Source of the DNA: a virus
Direction: 5' to 3' (one strand)
IMG/VR virus record: IMGVR_UViG_3300031963_000323
Location: 1 to 42,329 of that record
DNA: 42,329 bases
Below the pieces are notes generated by a model. That model was not told the DNA's origin, did not search any database, and worked only from the letters and a program-made list of their open reading frames with translations. Both the position numbers and the translations under genes were made by a program. Positions 25,996-33,652 of the stretch are shown piece by piece (the stretch's first letter is position 1; each line of letters opens with the position of its first letter).

Positions 25996-26508
25996 CTAGA
26001 GGAATCTACCTTGACCGTCTGTAATTCGAGAATATTTAATTTCTAAAATGACCTCGGCGGCAAAGAAACCTTGAAGCTCTTCTGATGGAGCAGTTGGAGA
26101 GATATCTGCCACCCATATAGTATGAAACTTAAACTTGTCAGATAGGCCAGACCACTTATTGATATCTTTAGCCGATTCATCCATACGTCTAAATTCATCA
26201 GTTAGGTAGTTTCTAATCTCATTAATATCAGAAACTGAAGTTGAATATAGAGTAAGCATAATTTGCTCACAACATATTAGCCAGTTATCCTCATAAGACA
26301 TTCCTATCTTGTCATAGACTATATGCTTCTTGCCGCTCAAGAATTGATTCATTTCTGCCGCCTGTTGAACTGGAATGATTGGAACTATATTTTCATTTAA
26401 ATTATCACTCCAGTAGTCATTCTCATCAAATATGTTTCTTGAGGCAAGCTGGTCCCAAAGGTACTTCCTTAGTTCTAGCATTGCATCTAATTTATAATTA
26501 GCTGTCAC
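25996..26508 (-). CDS. Tail terminator / tail completion protein
   Basis: The 170-residue protein precedes the major tail gene, the usual slot of the tail terminator (lambda gpU or SPP1 gp17 type) that caps the tail tube. It has a helical start (MLELRKYLWDQLASRNIF) followed by beta strands (WLICCEQIMLTLYSTSVSDI, FHTIWVADISPTAPSE) and a C-terminal AAEVILEIKYSRIT. It starts at GTG 26508, overlapping the previous stop by 4 nt, with GGAGGTGCAAT in front. The call rests on position and overall pattern. Confidence 0.68.
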   Translation of the reverse strand: MTANYKLDAMLELRKYLWDQLASRNIFDENDYWSDNLNENIVPIIPVQQAAEMNQFLSGKKHIVYDKIGMSYEDNWLICCEQIMLTLYSTSVSDINEIRNYLTDEFRRMDESAKDINKWSGLSDKFKFHTIWVADISPTAPSEELQGFFAAEVILEIKYSRITDGQGRFL

Positions 26509-27287
26509 ATTGCACCTCCAAATGATAGGGTGAGGGCTGCATCAGCCTGAGACCTAATAGTGTTTGGTGAAAAAGAATATTGAACTTTTTTAATATTAGA
26601 TGGGACAGCGAGTGCTTTTGTCATACTAGAATTAAATATTTTTTGAAATCCAGATCTCTTGATTGATTCGTTTACTAGTCTTCCGCTAAAAAATCTTGAA
26701 TAAGCTAATGAGAATTGATTACGTGCTCCTGATCCGCCAGGTCTTTTTACTGTAACCGAAGCGCCTTTGGGCATGAATACAGTTTCTCCATTATATTCAA
26801 ACACTAATCTATCTGAATTTTTTGGACGGATAACTAAAGGCTTACCTTGCTCCATTACTTCTGCTTTATTCATAAACATATGGCGTCTCTTACCTTTAGG
26901 CGCTGGAACCATAGATCTAGAAGGAAGAAATTCATAATTCATTCTAAACGATAATCCCTGCTCAGATATTTTATTTAATTTAAAAAGTCTTGCAGATTTA
27001 TTTCCTGTTCTTTTCCACTCATATACGTGATGTAAAGATTTGGGTCTAGTTCTAGCAAGGGCATCTATGTAGGCTCCAAAATCTGCATCTATCTGATCAA
27101 ATATAATTTTTGTAAATGCTCCCTGAAATGCCTTATTTGTTGTAAGCTTAGCAATCACTGCTGCTTCATAATATACAAATGCTGACACCTGAGCTACTGT
27201 GCTATCTTTTAATGGTCCGTTTTGATTAGCATACATCATTCCCTCTAGTCCGCTGGATGCCTGAATCAACATTGCGCTATTGTCCAA
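26505..27287 (-). CDS. Head-tail completion/neck protein, HK97 gp10-like
   Basis: The 260-residue protein is basic and probably joins head and tail. The N-terminal helix and a central region with HHVYEWKRTGNKSARLFKL and GLSFRMNYEFLPS are reminiscent of HK97 gp10-type proteins, although it is about twice their usual 120-150 residues. Two starts are possible: TTG 27287, with GGAG 10 nt upstream, or ATG 27272 five codons later. It overlaps the head-closure gene by 11 nt. It lies between the head closure and tail terminator genes. Confidence 0.6.
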   Translation of the reverse strand: MDNSAMLIQASSGLEGMMYANQNGPLKDSTVAQVSAFVYYEAAVIAKLTTNKAFQGAFTKIIFDQIDADFGAYIDALARTRPKSLHHVYEWKRTGNKSARLFKLNKISEQGLSFRMNYEFLPSRSMVPAPKGKRRHMFMNKAEVMEQGKPLVIRPKNSDRLVFEYNGETVFMPKGASVTVKRPGGSGARNQFSLAYSRFFSGRLVNESIKRSGFQKIFNSSMTKALAVPSNIKKVQYSFSPNTIRSQADAALTLSFGGAM

Positions 27288-27705
27288 TTTGCTGATTCTC
27301 CGATCTCTTCATAGATGAGTTGTATGCTATCACACGACCAAATGGGTCTGTGACTGGAGTTGTACCCATAACTTCAAACACTGTTGGAGTTTCTGTTGGG
27401 AAATTAATTTCATTCCAGATTACATTACCTTCGTTATCACAGATGTTTGTGACCTTTTCTCTAGCAGTTAATTTTTCTGAAGTTCTAACTTGAATAATTT
27501 GATCATTAGTATATTTGTTTGAGAATATCTGCTTGTCACTAGATCTAGTTGTTGCAGAATTGCTTATAACTCCTTTAGCATGACACGGTATAGTTTTATA
27601 ATATGTCCACTCACGCACAATTGCTCCAGTGTCTGGATCTTGTGTCTCAAACTGTCTATAAACGTCCAGACTCATAGATAATACTGAGTCTATTAAATCG
27701 TTCAT
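27277..27705 (-). CDS. Head closure protein (SPP1 gp16-like)
   Basis: The 142-residue protein has the pattern of a beta-barrel head-closure/stopper protein. It has an N-terminal MSLDVYRQFETQDPDTGAIV, a middle KTIPCHAKGVIS, and later PTVFEVMGTTPVTDPFGR. The latter echoes the 'Y.V.....DPFGR' of neck stopper proteins. It follows the connector gene with a one-base TAATG overlap. Such proteins close the portal channel after packaging. Assignment is by pattern and order. Confidence 0.7.
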   Translation of the reverse strand: MNDLIDSVLSMSLDVYRQFETQDPDTGAIVREWTYYKTIPCHAKGVISNSATTRSSDKQIFSNKYTNDQIIQVRTSEKLTAREKVTNICDNEGNVIWNEINFPTETPTVFEVMGTTPVTDPFGRVIAYNSSMKRSENQQIGQ

Positions 27706-28688
27706 TATATAATTTCTACCTTTGTAACAAGTACGTACTCTGATAGAAGCTTATCTGCATATGCATTTCCAGTACCAGCATTAGCGTCACTAGTAAACTC
27801 AAAGTCCCAGTCAAATGTCGAGATAGTTTTGACATACTTATTTCTCCAGACTGTATCTTTAGCAAAGTAGTCTTTCATTAATTCTATCCCAGCCAATTCA
27901 ACTTCGTCTGGAACCTTTTCCCATCCAAATCTACCCTGAACCTTATATGGAATTCCAGATTTAAAAACTCCATTACCATAATCATTAATGCTTGGAGGGA
28001 CCATACCGTTTGCTGTATAAACTGTATTGTCTAACATGTTTGCACGATTAATTTTGATTCCATATCCAGTTGGAGTTATTTCTATTGGATAGTTCCAATT
28101 ATCAATTTCATTAATTGTGTCTAGTAAAAGTACGTCTCTAGCATAAAGCTCATGCAATGTGTCAATTTTTGATGGCAATGGCAATATGTCTGAGTCGTAT
28201 CCGTAAACAACTACAACGTCGTCATATAGATAAAAACTTTGCCCAGTATACTGTTCTATTTGTTTTCTAGCATACCTTTCAGCCTTAATAAGTTCTTTGT
28301 AAGAACGATAATTTGGATCTGAAGGATCTGTGCTAAATCCAAGATCCTGTACGTGGTTAAAATCTACATATGGAGTTACAACATATACTTCATCTACCCT
28401 AATTACATTTGTTGCGCCTATTGCGTATTCCCACTGAAGTCTAAGAGTTCTATTTCTATCTGTATATTGATATGGTATATACACTGTATATGTTCCAGGA
28501 TTATTTTCATCCGCCACCGATGTTAATATTGTTAAAAGGTGAGTAGGGTTAATAGCTGGATTAATTGCAGGATCATTAGTTACATCATAAAGTTTTACAA
28601 CAGGAGTAGTGTCTGGTGTAGTAATATCACCATTCCAAAAAACCTGATGTGTTATTGGGGACTGCGTCCTGATTAATACCTCTGCCAT
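27705..28688 (-). CDS. Head-tail connector (adaptor) with N-terminal beta domain
   Basis: The 327-residue protein combines an N-terminal immunoglobulin-like domain (about 1-110; QSPITHQVFWNGDITTPDT, TYTVYIPYQYTDRNRTLRLQ) with a C-terminal adaptor domain. The adaptor's YKELIKAERYARKQIEQYTG helix resembles gp6/gp15-type connector proteins, in which helices dock on the portal. The extra N-terminal domain makes it about three times longer than a minimal adaptor and may be displayed at the neck. The ATG lacks a clear ribosome binding site and sits 14 nt after the previous stop. It precedes the head closure gene, as expected. Confidence 0.7.
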   Translation of the reverse strand: MAEVLIRTQSPITHQVFWNGDITTPDTTPVVKLYDVTNDPAINPAINPTHLLTILTSVADENNPGTYTVYIPYQYTDRNRTLRLQWEYAIGATNVIRVDEVYVVTPYVDFNHVQDLGFSTDPSDPNYRSYKELIKAERYARKQIEQYTGQSFYLYDDVVVVYGYDSDILPLPSKIDTLHELYARDVLLLDTINEIDNWNYPIEITPTGYGIKINRANMLDNTVYTANGMVPPSINDYGNGVFKSGIPYKVQGRFGWEKVPDEVELAGIELMKDYFAKDTVWRNKYVKTISTFDWDFEFTSDANAGTGNAYADKLLSEYVLVTKVEII

Positions 28689-28702
28689 TTTATAGGCTTA
28701 GA

Positions 28703-29104
28703 TTAGTTGTAATACTCCTGGACTTCCTTTGGAGTTGCTAATCTAAAGCCCTCCTCCTTATCAAAAATTTCTTGAGCCTTGTCTTTATTCATTGCTACAA
28801 ACGGGTGATCTTTTGTAAATGTATGACCCATAATATCATATCTAAAGTTTGCTCTGGTCATTCTTACTAATACTGTGTCTGCTGGCTGTTCCGCCTTTGG
28901 ATCAAACTTAGGTAATACTTCTACTGCCATATCGTCTTCGTCTTCTTCCATCTTCTCAATGGTCTTGTTATATACAGACCAAGTTACGCCCTCTTCTGCG
29001 AGTGCTGCAATTATGTCGGCTTTATTTTTTAGGCCTTCAGTTTCGACTGCAAAGTCTTCTGCAATCTTTTTTAATTCAGATACCTTCAATGTCTCAAATG
29101 ACAT
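28703..29104 (-). CDS. Head protein with SAP/HeH-like N-terminal domain
   Basis: The 133-residue protein follows the major capsid gene. Residues 1-40 (FETLKVSELKKIAEDFAVET, then GLKNKADIIAALAEEG) form a helix-extended-helix typical of SAP/HeH/Rho-N domains, which bind nucleic acid. Many phage head-region proteins carry this. An acidic linker (EEDEDD) leads to a C-terminal strand region (ANFRYDIMGHTFTKDHPFV) and ends at VQEYYN. It may be a minor capsid or connector-associated protein that contacts packaged DNA. It has a good AGGAG site and its own promoter directly upstream. Confidence 0.65.
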   Translation of the reverse strand: MSFETLKVSELKKIAEDFAVETEGLKNKADIIAALAEEGVTWSVYNKTIEKMEEDEDDMAVEVLPKFDPKAEQPADTVLVRMTRANFRYDIMGHTFTKDHPFVAMNKDKAQEIFDKEEGFRLATPKEVQEYYN

Positions 29105-29131
29105 ATATATCTCCTAATTCTACTCAAATCA

Positions 29132-29160
29132 ATTATAGCATTACTAAATTAAAATGAAAA
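29132..29160 (-). promoter_or_regulatory. Extended -10 promoter just after the capsid terminator
   Basis: The minus strand carries -35 TTTTCA (29160-29155), a 17 nt spacer and -10 TATAAT (29137-29132) preceded by TGC, a perfect extended -10. The -35 lies inside the T tract of the capsid-gene terminator, so termination and re-initiation are fused in one compact element. Confidence 0.6.
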
Positions 29161-29184
29161 GCCCCCAAAAATTAATTCGGGGGC
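29151..29184 (-). terminator. Intrinsic terminator after the major capsid gene
   Basis: A perfect GCCCCC/GGGGGC stem with a 12 nt AT-rich loop, partly able to pair further (GAATT/AATTT), is followed on the minus strand by TTTTCATTTTAATTT. It lies 24 nt after the capsid stop. The stem core is the same as in the terminator after the major tail gene. Confidence 0.82.
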
Positions 29185-29207
29185 CTTTCTTACGGGTTAA
29201 TTCCTAA

Positions 29208-30257
29208 TTAGGAAGCTACCTTAACGTTCTTAACAACTACCCAAGCATCTGCTTGCTCGATCTGGACGCCAACACGAGTATACATTGTGTACTCAATTGA
29301 GTCCTTACGTGGCCAGAAGAAACGGTAAACTGTAACATCACGCTTGATACCAATAACAACGTTATTTGGGAATGTCAAGTGGATATCTCCATGGTTACCT
29401 GTCTCGCCTGTGTAATCGCCATCTTGTGCTTCAGGAAGTAGTGGAACTTCAACAATCGGAATACCGAATGCGAATGGAGCCACATAACCTGCTGGACCAC
29501 CTAGAGGCTGTACACCTTGTCCACGGATTACGCTTGAAGCGATATCCTGTGGGATAGTGTTGTTTGTTCCAATGCTGTTAGCATATAGGAAATCTTGGAT
29601 AAGGTTTGAACCTGCCAAGAAGCGAAGGTCTGCACGACGTTGCTTGTACTTACGTGGAAGAGCCTTAAGAGCGCTGTTAAATACAGCACGGCTTACTGCA
29701 GCTCCTGCAGCATCGACAACGTGACCGTTTGCCTTTGCCTTCTTAACTACACCGTCAAATGCGCTGTAAAGCGGATCTGTACCTGCAGCATTACCATTAA
29801 GAACAACATCTTCAATGTCGTTACCTGCTTGTGTTGCCATCATTCTGGCAATATGATCTTCAAGATCAGCACCCTCAATATTGTCTTCTAGAGACTCAGT
29901 TGAAAGTTCCCAATCTAGACGAAGCTTCTTTGTTGAAAGAGAGATCTTTGAGAAAGTAACGGCTGCGTTTGTTGCAGTGTTATCTCCTTCAGTTGCAAGT
30001 CTCATAAGCTTCTCGCCTACTGACATACGATCAATCTCTGTTGTATCTGCTCTCATTCGGACAGTACGTGCGACCTTTCCAATTACGGTTGCGTCGAACA
30101 TGTAGTCTAGGAAGCGGGCAGATTGTTCTGGGTTTAGAAGACCACCGTTTCCGTTTTCGGAAGCACGGTGTACACCAGTTCCACCAGTTGTGGAAGCAAA
30201 TGTACCTGTTGCAGTTGTACCTGCAGCAATTGTCTTTTCTAATGTTTCATTACTCAT
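29208..30257 (-). CDS. Major capsid protein, HK97 fold
   Basis: The 349-residue protein builds the head shell. After a flexible Gly/Thr/Ser-rich start (to about 40), it has the HK97-family pattern. An N-arm/E-loop segment (LDYMFDATVIGKVARTVRMR) is followed by SKISLSTKKLRLDWELSTES and by the spine helix with EGADLEDHIARMMATQAGND and VVLNGN. A helix follows at ALKALPRKYKQRRADLRFLA, and the C-terminal P-domain strands at about 300-345 include TVYRFFWPRKDSIEYTMYTR. It starts at ATG 30257 with GGTAGGTGAAA in front and follows the protease-scaffold gene, as in HK97-type phages. It is followed by a strong terminator. Confidence 0.93.
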   Translation of the reverse strand: MSNETLEKTIAAGTTATGTFASTTGGTGVHRASENGNGGLLNPEQSARFLDYMFDATVIGKVARTVRMRADTTEIDRMSVGEKLMRLATEGDNTATNAAVTFSKISLSTKKLRLDWELSTESLEDNIEGADLEDHIARMMATQAGNDIEDVVLNGNAAGTDPLYSAFDGVVKKAKANGHVVDAAGAAVSRAVFNSALKALPRKYKQRRADLRFLAGSNLIQDFLYANSIGTNNTIPQDIASSVIRGQGVQPLGGPAGYVAPFAFGIPIVEVPLLPEAQDGDYTGETGNHGDIHLTFPNNVVIGIKRDVTVYRFFWPRKDSIEYTMYTRVGVQIEQADAWVVVKNVKVAS

Positions 30258-30279
30258 TTTATATTTTCACCTACCTTTT

Positions 30280-31608
30280 TTAGTTAAAAATTTCATTCAC
30301 GGAACCGAGGAAAGAACCGTTCCACTTTGATTTTTTGATTGTTACTTCCTGAGACCCGCCAAGGTCCGAGGACTTCTTAATTGCAGTCTCTGATTCTACT
30401 GCATCGACACGCTTTTCTACGCCATCAATCGTGTTCTTGATATCTTCTACAGCCTTTGAAAGTGCTGCATGTTGTTCTGCCAATTCTGAAATTCGGCCAT
30501 CGACGCTCTTGCTGAATGTTTCAACTGTATCTTTAATAGCTGAAACTTGAGCAGCATTTGCTTCTGAAGCCTTGTTTAGTGTATCCGAGAAAAAGCCTTT
30601 AAGATCGCCTAGCATCTTTGCAAAATCAGGTTCATCAACCATAACTTCTGATACGTCGGCTGCTTTTTCTAGAACTTCGGCAGAAGCGTCTGCTACTGCA
30701 TCTGCAGGAGCTTCTTCAACAGCTGGTGCTTCCTCTGCGGGAGCAACTGCTGCTGTGTCTTCTACGGCTGCTTCTGGTGCTACTGCATCTTCTGCAACTA
30801 CGTTTTCTGTATTCTCTGACACTTCTTTACCTCCTTCTATGTCTGCCTGTTTTGCAATTTGTGTTTCAGGCATGGACAATCTTGACTTTTTGTGTAAATC
30901 AAGAATCTTATCTATTTCTTTTGCTTTGTTAACATCGTTTGACTCTACCCAACCGATCAATGTTGCAGGCTTACCTGTAACTGGGGAATCATAAGATGAT
31001 TCTGTTGATACAAATACTGAATCACTGTCTGCACAGTAAAAAATATTTTCTGCTACAACTTCTGTTGCCATTCCTTTAAATACTAGCTGACCGTTCATCT
31101 TCTGAACAGACAAGATGTTGCATAGCTCATTTGCTGGTGAGTCAACTACTGACAACTCCATCAATGAGTATTCTTTAATAAAGCGAACTGTTTTACCAGT
31201 TGACTTGTTAACTTCGTTTTCTGAATCTACAATCTTTCCGCCGATTGAGAATCCTGCTAGAGTACCATCAAGAATCTTTTCCCAAGTATCTTGTGCACCC
31301 TTTGAAATGTATGCATCTACATAAACGCCATTGTAAAATTCTTTTGTTGCTGGGTCATAAAATGTTTCTGGTCTAAATGAAACCATCTTACCAACTGCAT
31401 TTGATCCATGCATCTCACGTATGTTGCCACGGAAATTTTCAAATGCTTTTAGACTTGCTTCTGCTGAAACAACGTCGCCTGTTTGATCTAAGTTATCGAG
31501 TGTCGCAAAACCAGAGACGGTGCGCTTTTCACGATTGACTTTAGTGAATGGCACAGATAAACTGATGTTATCGCCATGTGAAGACCACAAAGATTTTTCA
31601 ATATTCAT
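30280..31608 (-). CDS. Prohead protease fused to scaffold
   Basis: The 442-residue protein has an N-terminal protease domain (1-165) of the prohead serine-protease/XkdF type. H67 lies in REMHG, S121 in AGFSIGG, and a conserved MELSVVDSPANE strand follows at 150-161. A long linker rich in Ala, Glu, Val and Pro (about 265-325) precedes a coiled coil (about 335-420), the expected scaffold core. It would line the procapsid, cut itself and the capsid protein, then leave. The ATG has no Shine-Dalgarno sequence; a -10 box lies 7 nt upstream, behind a perfect inverted repeat. It lies directly upstream of the capsid gene. Confidence 0.88.
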   Translation of the reverse strand: MNIEKSLWSSHGDNISLSVPFTKVNREKRTVSGFATLDNLDQTGDVVSAEASLKAFENFRGNIREMHGSNAVGKMVSFRPETFYDPATKEFYNGVYVDAYISKGAQDTWEKILDGTLAGFSIGGKIVDSENEVNKSTGKTVRFIKEYSLMELSVVDSPANELCNILSVQKMNGQLVFKGMATEVVAENIFYCADSDSVFVSTESSYDSPVTGKPATLIGWVESNDVNKAKEIDKILDLHKKSRLSMPETQIAKQADIEGGKEVSENTENVVAEDAVAPEAAVEDTAAVAPAEEAPAVEEAPADAVADASAEVLEKAADVSEVMVDEPDFAKMLGDLKGFFSDTLNKASEANAAQVSAIKDTVETFSKSVDGRISELAEQHAALSKAVEDIKNTIDGVEKRVDAVESETAIKKSSDLGGSQEVTIKKSKWNGSFLGSVNEIFN

Positions 31609-31615
31609 ATGCTTA

Positions 31616-31644
31616 ATTTTATAGCGTTATTCACTATAACGCAA
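31616..31644 (-). promoter_or_regulatory. Leaderless promoter with inverted repeat, protease-scaffold gene
   Basis: The minus strand shows -35 TTGCGT (31644-31639), a 17 nt spacer and -10 TAAAAT (31621-31616), then 7 nt to the ATG at 31608. A perfect 7-5-7 inverted repeat, GCGTTAT-N5-ATAACGC (31624-31642), fills the spacer and could be an operator. It is not followed by a T tract, so it is not a normal terminator. Confidence 0.5.
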
Positions 31645-31661
31645 ATAATGGTTGAGTAGGG

Positions 31662-33245
31662 CTAGTCGACTTGTCGTCCGTCGCCCTGAGCATTTCTGCC
31701 TTCCCCAGAAATATCTGGTGAATTTGCAGACCTTTCGGAATCTCTAGTTCTAGTTTGGCCAGCCTGTGCCCTAACTTCTGCCTGGGCCTGTGGCTTTAAT
31801 TCTACAACTTTATCTCCACCTTCAAGTGGGACCATGCCCATTCTAATTCTAATTTCATTAGGGGTAACTACCTGCATTCTTAAATATCTCTCATCGATCT
31901 TAGATTGAGTATCTTCATCGGTTAGGGTCAATTCATTGAATTTAAGTAATAGGGCATCGGTCATTTCCTGAATAATCTTATTTAATTTCTTTTCTAAATT
32001 CATTTGAGCTGGACGACATACTTGCTCTCTAAATGTCTTATCGGCATCTCTTGCCACCGCCAAATTAACTCCTTCTGGAGTTCCAATTTTATTAATTGGT
32101 ACACGGTGAGATAATAGAATTTCATCTCTATTAGATTTACGATACACGTTAAATGAAGACTCTTGAGTTCCTGCCTCAATTGGCTCCATCTTAAATTCAA
32201 CCTTTGAGTCTGGTGAATCTGGTGGAAGAGGGATATATAAAGATCTATGATTCTTGCCTCTTAGTCCAACCTGGAAGAACTCTAGAAGCTTACGCTCTGA
32301 TTCTGTAGATAACTTAGCACCCTTTACAGTGATAATATATCTTGGGACCGCCTTGTTTTCGAAGTAGTCAAGGTTGTACTTGCCAGCGAATTCGTTTCCT
32401 GCCATTGCATTCTGTGATGCAATAATATCTGGGATACCATAATAGTTATTTGTTGGAGTATACTTCTTTAAATGAATAATCTCATTTGGTCTTTCTAGTC
32501 CGCCATCAATCGGATTTGGTGTGTCTTGATCTCCAAAGTTACGGAAATAAACAGCTTTGCCATAAAGCAATTGAATAAAGCCATCACGCAAACGGCGAAC
32601 TCGCATAGTCTTTGCTGGTATATGTCCGATATATCCAATCTTACCTGCTGAGGTTCTACCAATTTCAAGGTAGCCATTACCTGTGGCCTCAACATCTGTG
32701 TAGGCCTTGATTAAAGTTTCAGTAAATGTTTCTTCTTCATTGCATTCCTCTAGCCAATCATATAAATCTTGGCGAAGTCGATTTAGTTTACGACGTGCAC
32801 GTTCCAGTGCTTTATCGTCTGTAATGTTATCAAACGCTTCTTGTGTTTTTCTTGTCTCAACAAAGTCGTGGCCTAAGCCAACGATATTGGAAACTTTAGC
32901 ATTAATTGCTGCATAGTTGTATGGTGAAATTTCATAAATCTGTGAAAGATAATCTAAGTTATATGGTGGCTCAATAAGATCAAACATTGCGTAGCCAGTA
33001 ATAGCTTGTGCAAGGAGGTTCTGTTGTGTTTCTGTTCCGTCAATTCCTTGGAAACGCTTTTGCAAATCTCTGTTCATCTTGCGACGGAATGAAGCGCCTA
33101 ATCCAGACACCTTTGTTAAATCTTCTCCCTGAATTTTAAATGGGTCATTGCTCTTTGATTCCACTGGGGTATTAAATCTCATCCAATCTGCAACATTGGA
33201 AATTGATACTTCTTCTCCGCCTTCATCATCAATAAACTCTATCAT
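31662..33245 (-). CDS. Portal protein
   Basis: The 527-residue protein forms the DNA-entry ring at a capsid vertex. It has the typical portal features: a helical wing (LEPPYNLDYLSQIYEISPY type segment at about 95-115), ETLIKAYTDVEATGNGYLEI, a stem-like IHLKKYTPTNNYYGIPDI and ISAxxNA helix, and LPPDSPDSKVEFKMEPI before the tunnel loop. It resembles PBSX/HK97 family portals. The C-terminus (about 485-527) is low complexity (PQAQAEVRAQAGQTRTRDSE). ATG 33245 follows a GGGGGG-rich ribosome binding site and overlaps the previous gene by 4 nt. It is followed by the protease-scaffold gene, as in HK97-like phages. Confidence 0.93.
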   Translation of the reverse strand: MIEFIDDEGGEEVSISNVADWMRFNTPVESKSNDPFKIQGEDLTKVSGLGASFRRKMNRDLQKRFQGIDGTETQQNLLAQAITGYAMFDLIEPPYNLDYLSQIYEISPYNYAAINAKVSNIVGLGHDFVETRKTQEAFDNITDDKALERARRKLNRLRQDLYDWLEECNEEETFTETLIKAYTDVEATGNGYLEIGRTSAGKIGYIGHIPAKTMRVRRLRDGFIQLLYGKAVYFRNFGDQDTPNPIDGGLERPNEIIHLKKYTPTNNYYGIPDIIASQNAMAGNEFAGKYNLDYFENKAVPRYIITVKGAKLSTESERKLLEFFQVGLRGKNHRSLYIPLPPDSPDSKVEFKMEPIEAGTQESSFNVYRKSNRDEILLSHRVPINKIGTPEGVNLAVARDADKTFREQVCRPAQMNLEKKLNKIIQEMTDALLLKFNELTLTDEDTQSKIDERYLRMQVVTPNEIRIRMGMVPLEGGDKVVELKPQAQAEVRAQAGQTRTRDSERSANSPDISGEGRNAQGDGRQVD

Positions 33246-33589
33246 CTTGTCCCCCCATTTTTAAGAGCCTTCATCTGGTCTTTATATTCACCAATATCCA
33301 AAGGATCTGGTGTGAGTCCCCACTTTAATCTTGTTTGCTGTTCTTCAAATTCTTCGTCGTTGATTTTTCGTTTACCCATAAGAAATTTAGGCCCGCCCTC
33401 ATATATACCGTATGAGCGAACTTCTCTAGCCAAAGCATCGATTCTGGATCTATTTCCTTTTTTGGACGTGATCGAAAGAAAGTTTCCATCATCATCTCCT
33501 ATCCAGCGTCCGTCTGGCATTTCCCAGACATATACTCCAAGAGTTGTTTCGTCCTCATTGAACTTGGCGCCCATTCTTTTAATATCCAT
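33242..33589 (-). CDS. Small conserved head-region protein upstream of portal
   Basis: The 115-residue protein has an N-terminal beta part (ETTLGVYVWEMPDGRWIGDD, GNFLSITSKKGNRSRIDALA) and a helical, charged C-terminus. Short proteins with a 'GVYVWEMPDGRWIGDDDGN' phrase directly before the portal gene are familiar to me from actinophages, without a firm function. It overlaps the portal gene by 4 nt. There is no ribosome binding site; an extended -10 box lies 8 nt before the ATG, so a leaderless transcript is probable and would begin the head operon here. Confidence 0.72.
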   Translation of the reverse strand: MDIKRMGAKFNEDETTLGVYVWEMPDGRWIGDDDGNFLSITSKKGNRSRIDALAREVRSYGIYEGGPKFLMGKRKINDEEFEEQQTRLKWGLTPDPLDIGEYKDQMKALKNGGTR

Positions 33590-33597
33590 AGGTTTTT

Positions 33598-33606
33598 ATT
33601 TTACCA
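33598..33606 (-). promoter_or_regulatory. Extended -10 promoter at the start of the head operon
   Basis: The minus strand reads TGGTAAAAT followed by 8 nt and the ATG at 33589. There is no Shine-Dalgarno sequence, which suggests a leaderless message. A -35-like TGGACT lies 17 nt upstream (33626-33621). The element lies in the only gap between the LamG protein and portal genes. Confidence 0.48.
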
Positions 33607-33631
33607 TTCTTTACTATCTAAGTCCAGCTTT

Positions 33632-33650
33632 TTGTCAAGGTAGGTGACAA
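33632..33650 (-). repeat. Inverted repeat upstream of head operon promoter
   Basis: TTGTCA-N7-TGACAA forms a perfect 6-bp inverted repeat about 25 nt upstream of the -10 box at 33598. It has no following T tract on either strand, so it is more likely an operator than a terminator. Its right arm provides a TTGACA, but no -10 lies at the correct spacing. Confidence 0.45.
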
Positions 33651-33652
33651 AT

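Noticed and set aside
30572-30994. 140-residue plus-strand Ser/Ala-rich frame opposite the scaffold linker
   Set aside because: It mirrors the Ala/Glu/Val low-complexity linker of the scaffold and has no start signals.
33633-33638. TTGACA as the -35 of a promoter before the head operon
   Set aside because: No -10 hexamer occurs at 15-19 nt spacing; the usable element is the extended -10 at 33598-33606 with a different -35.
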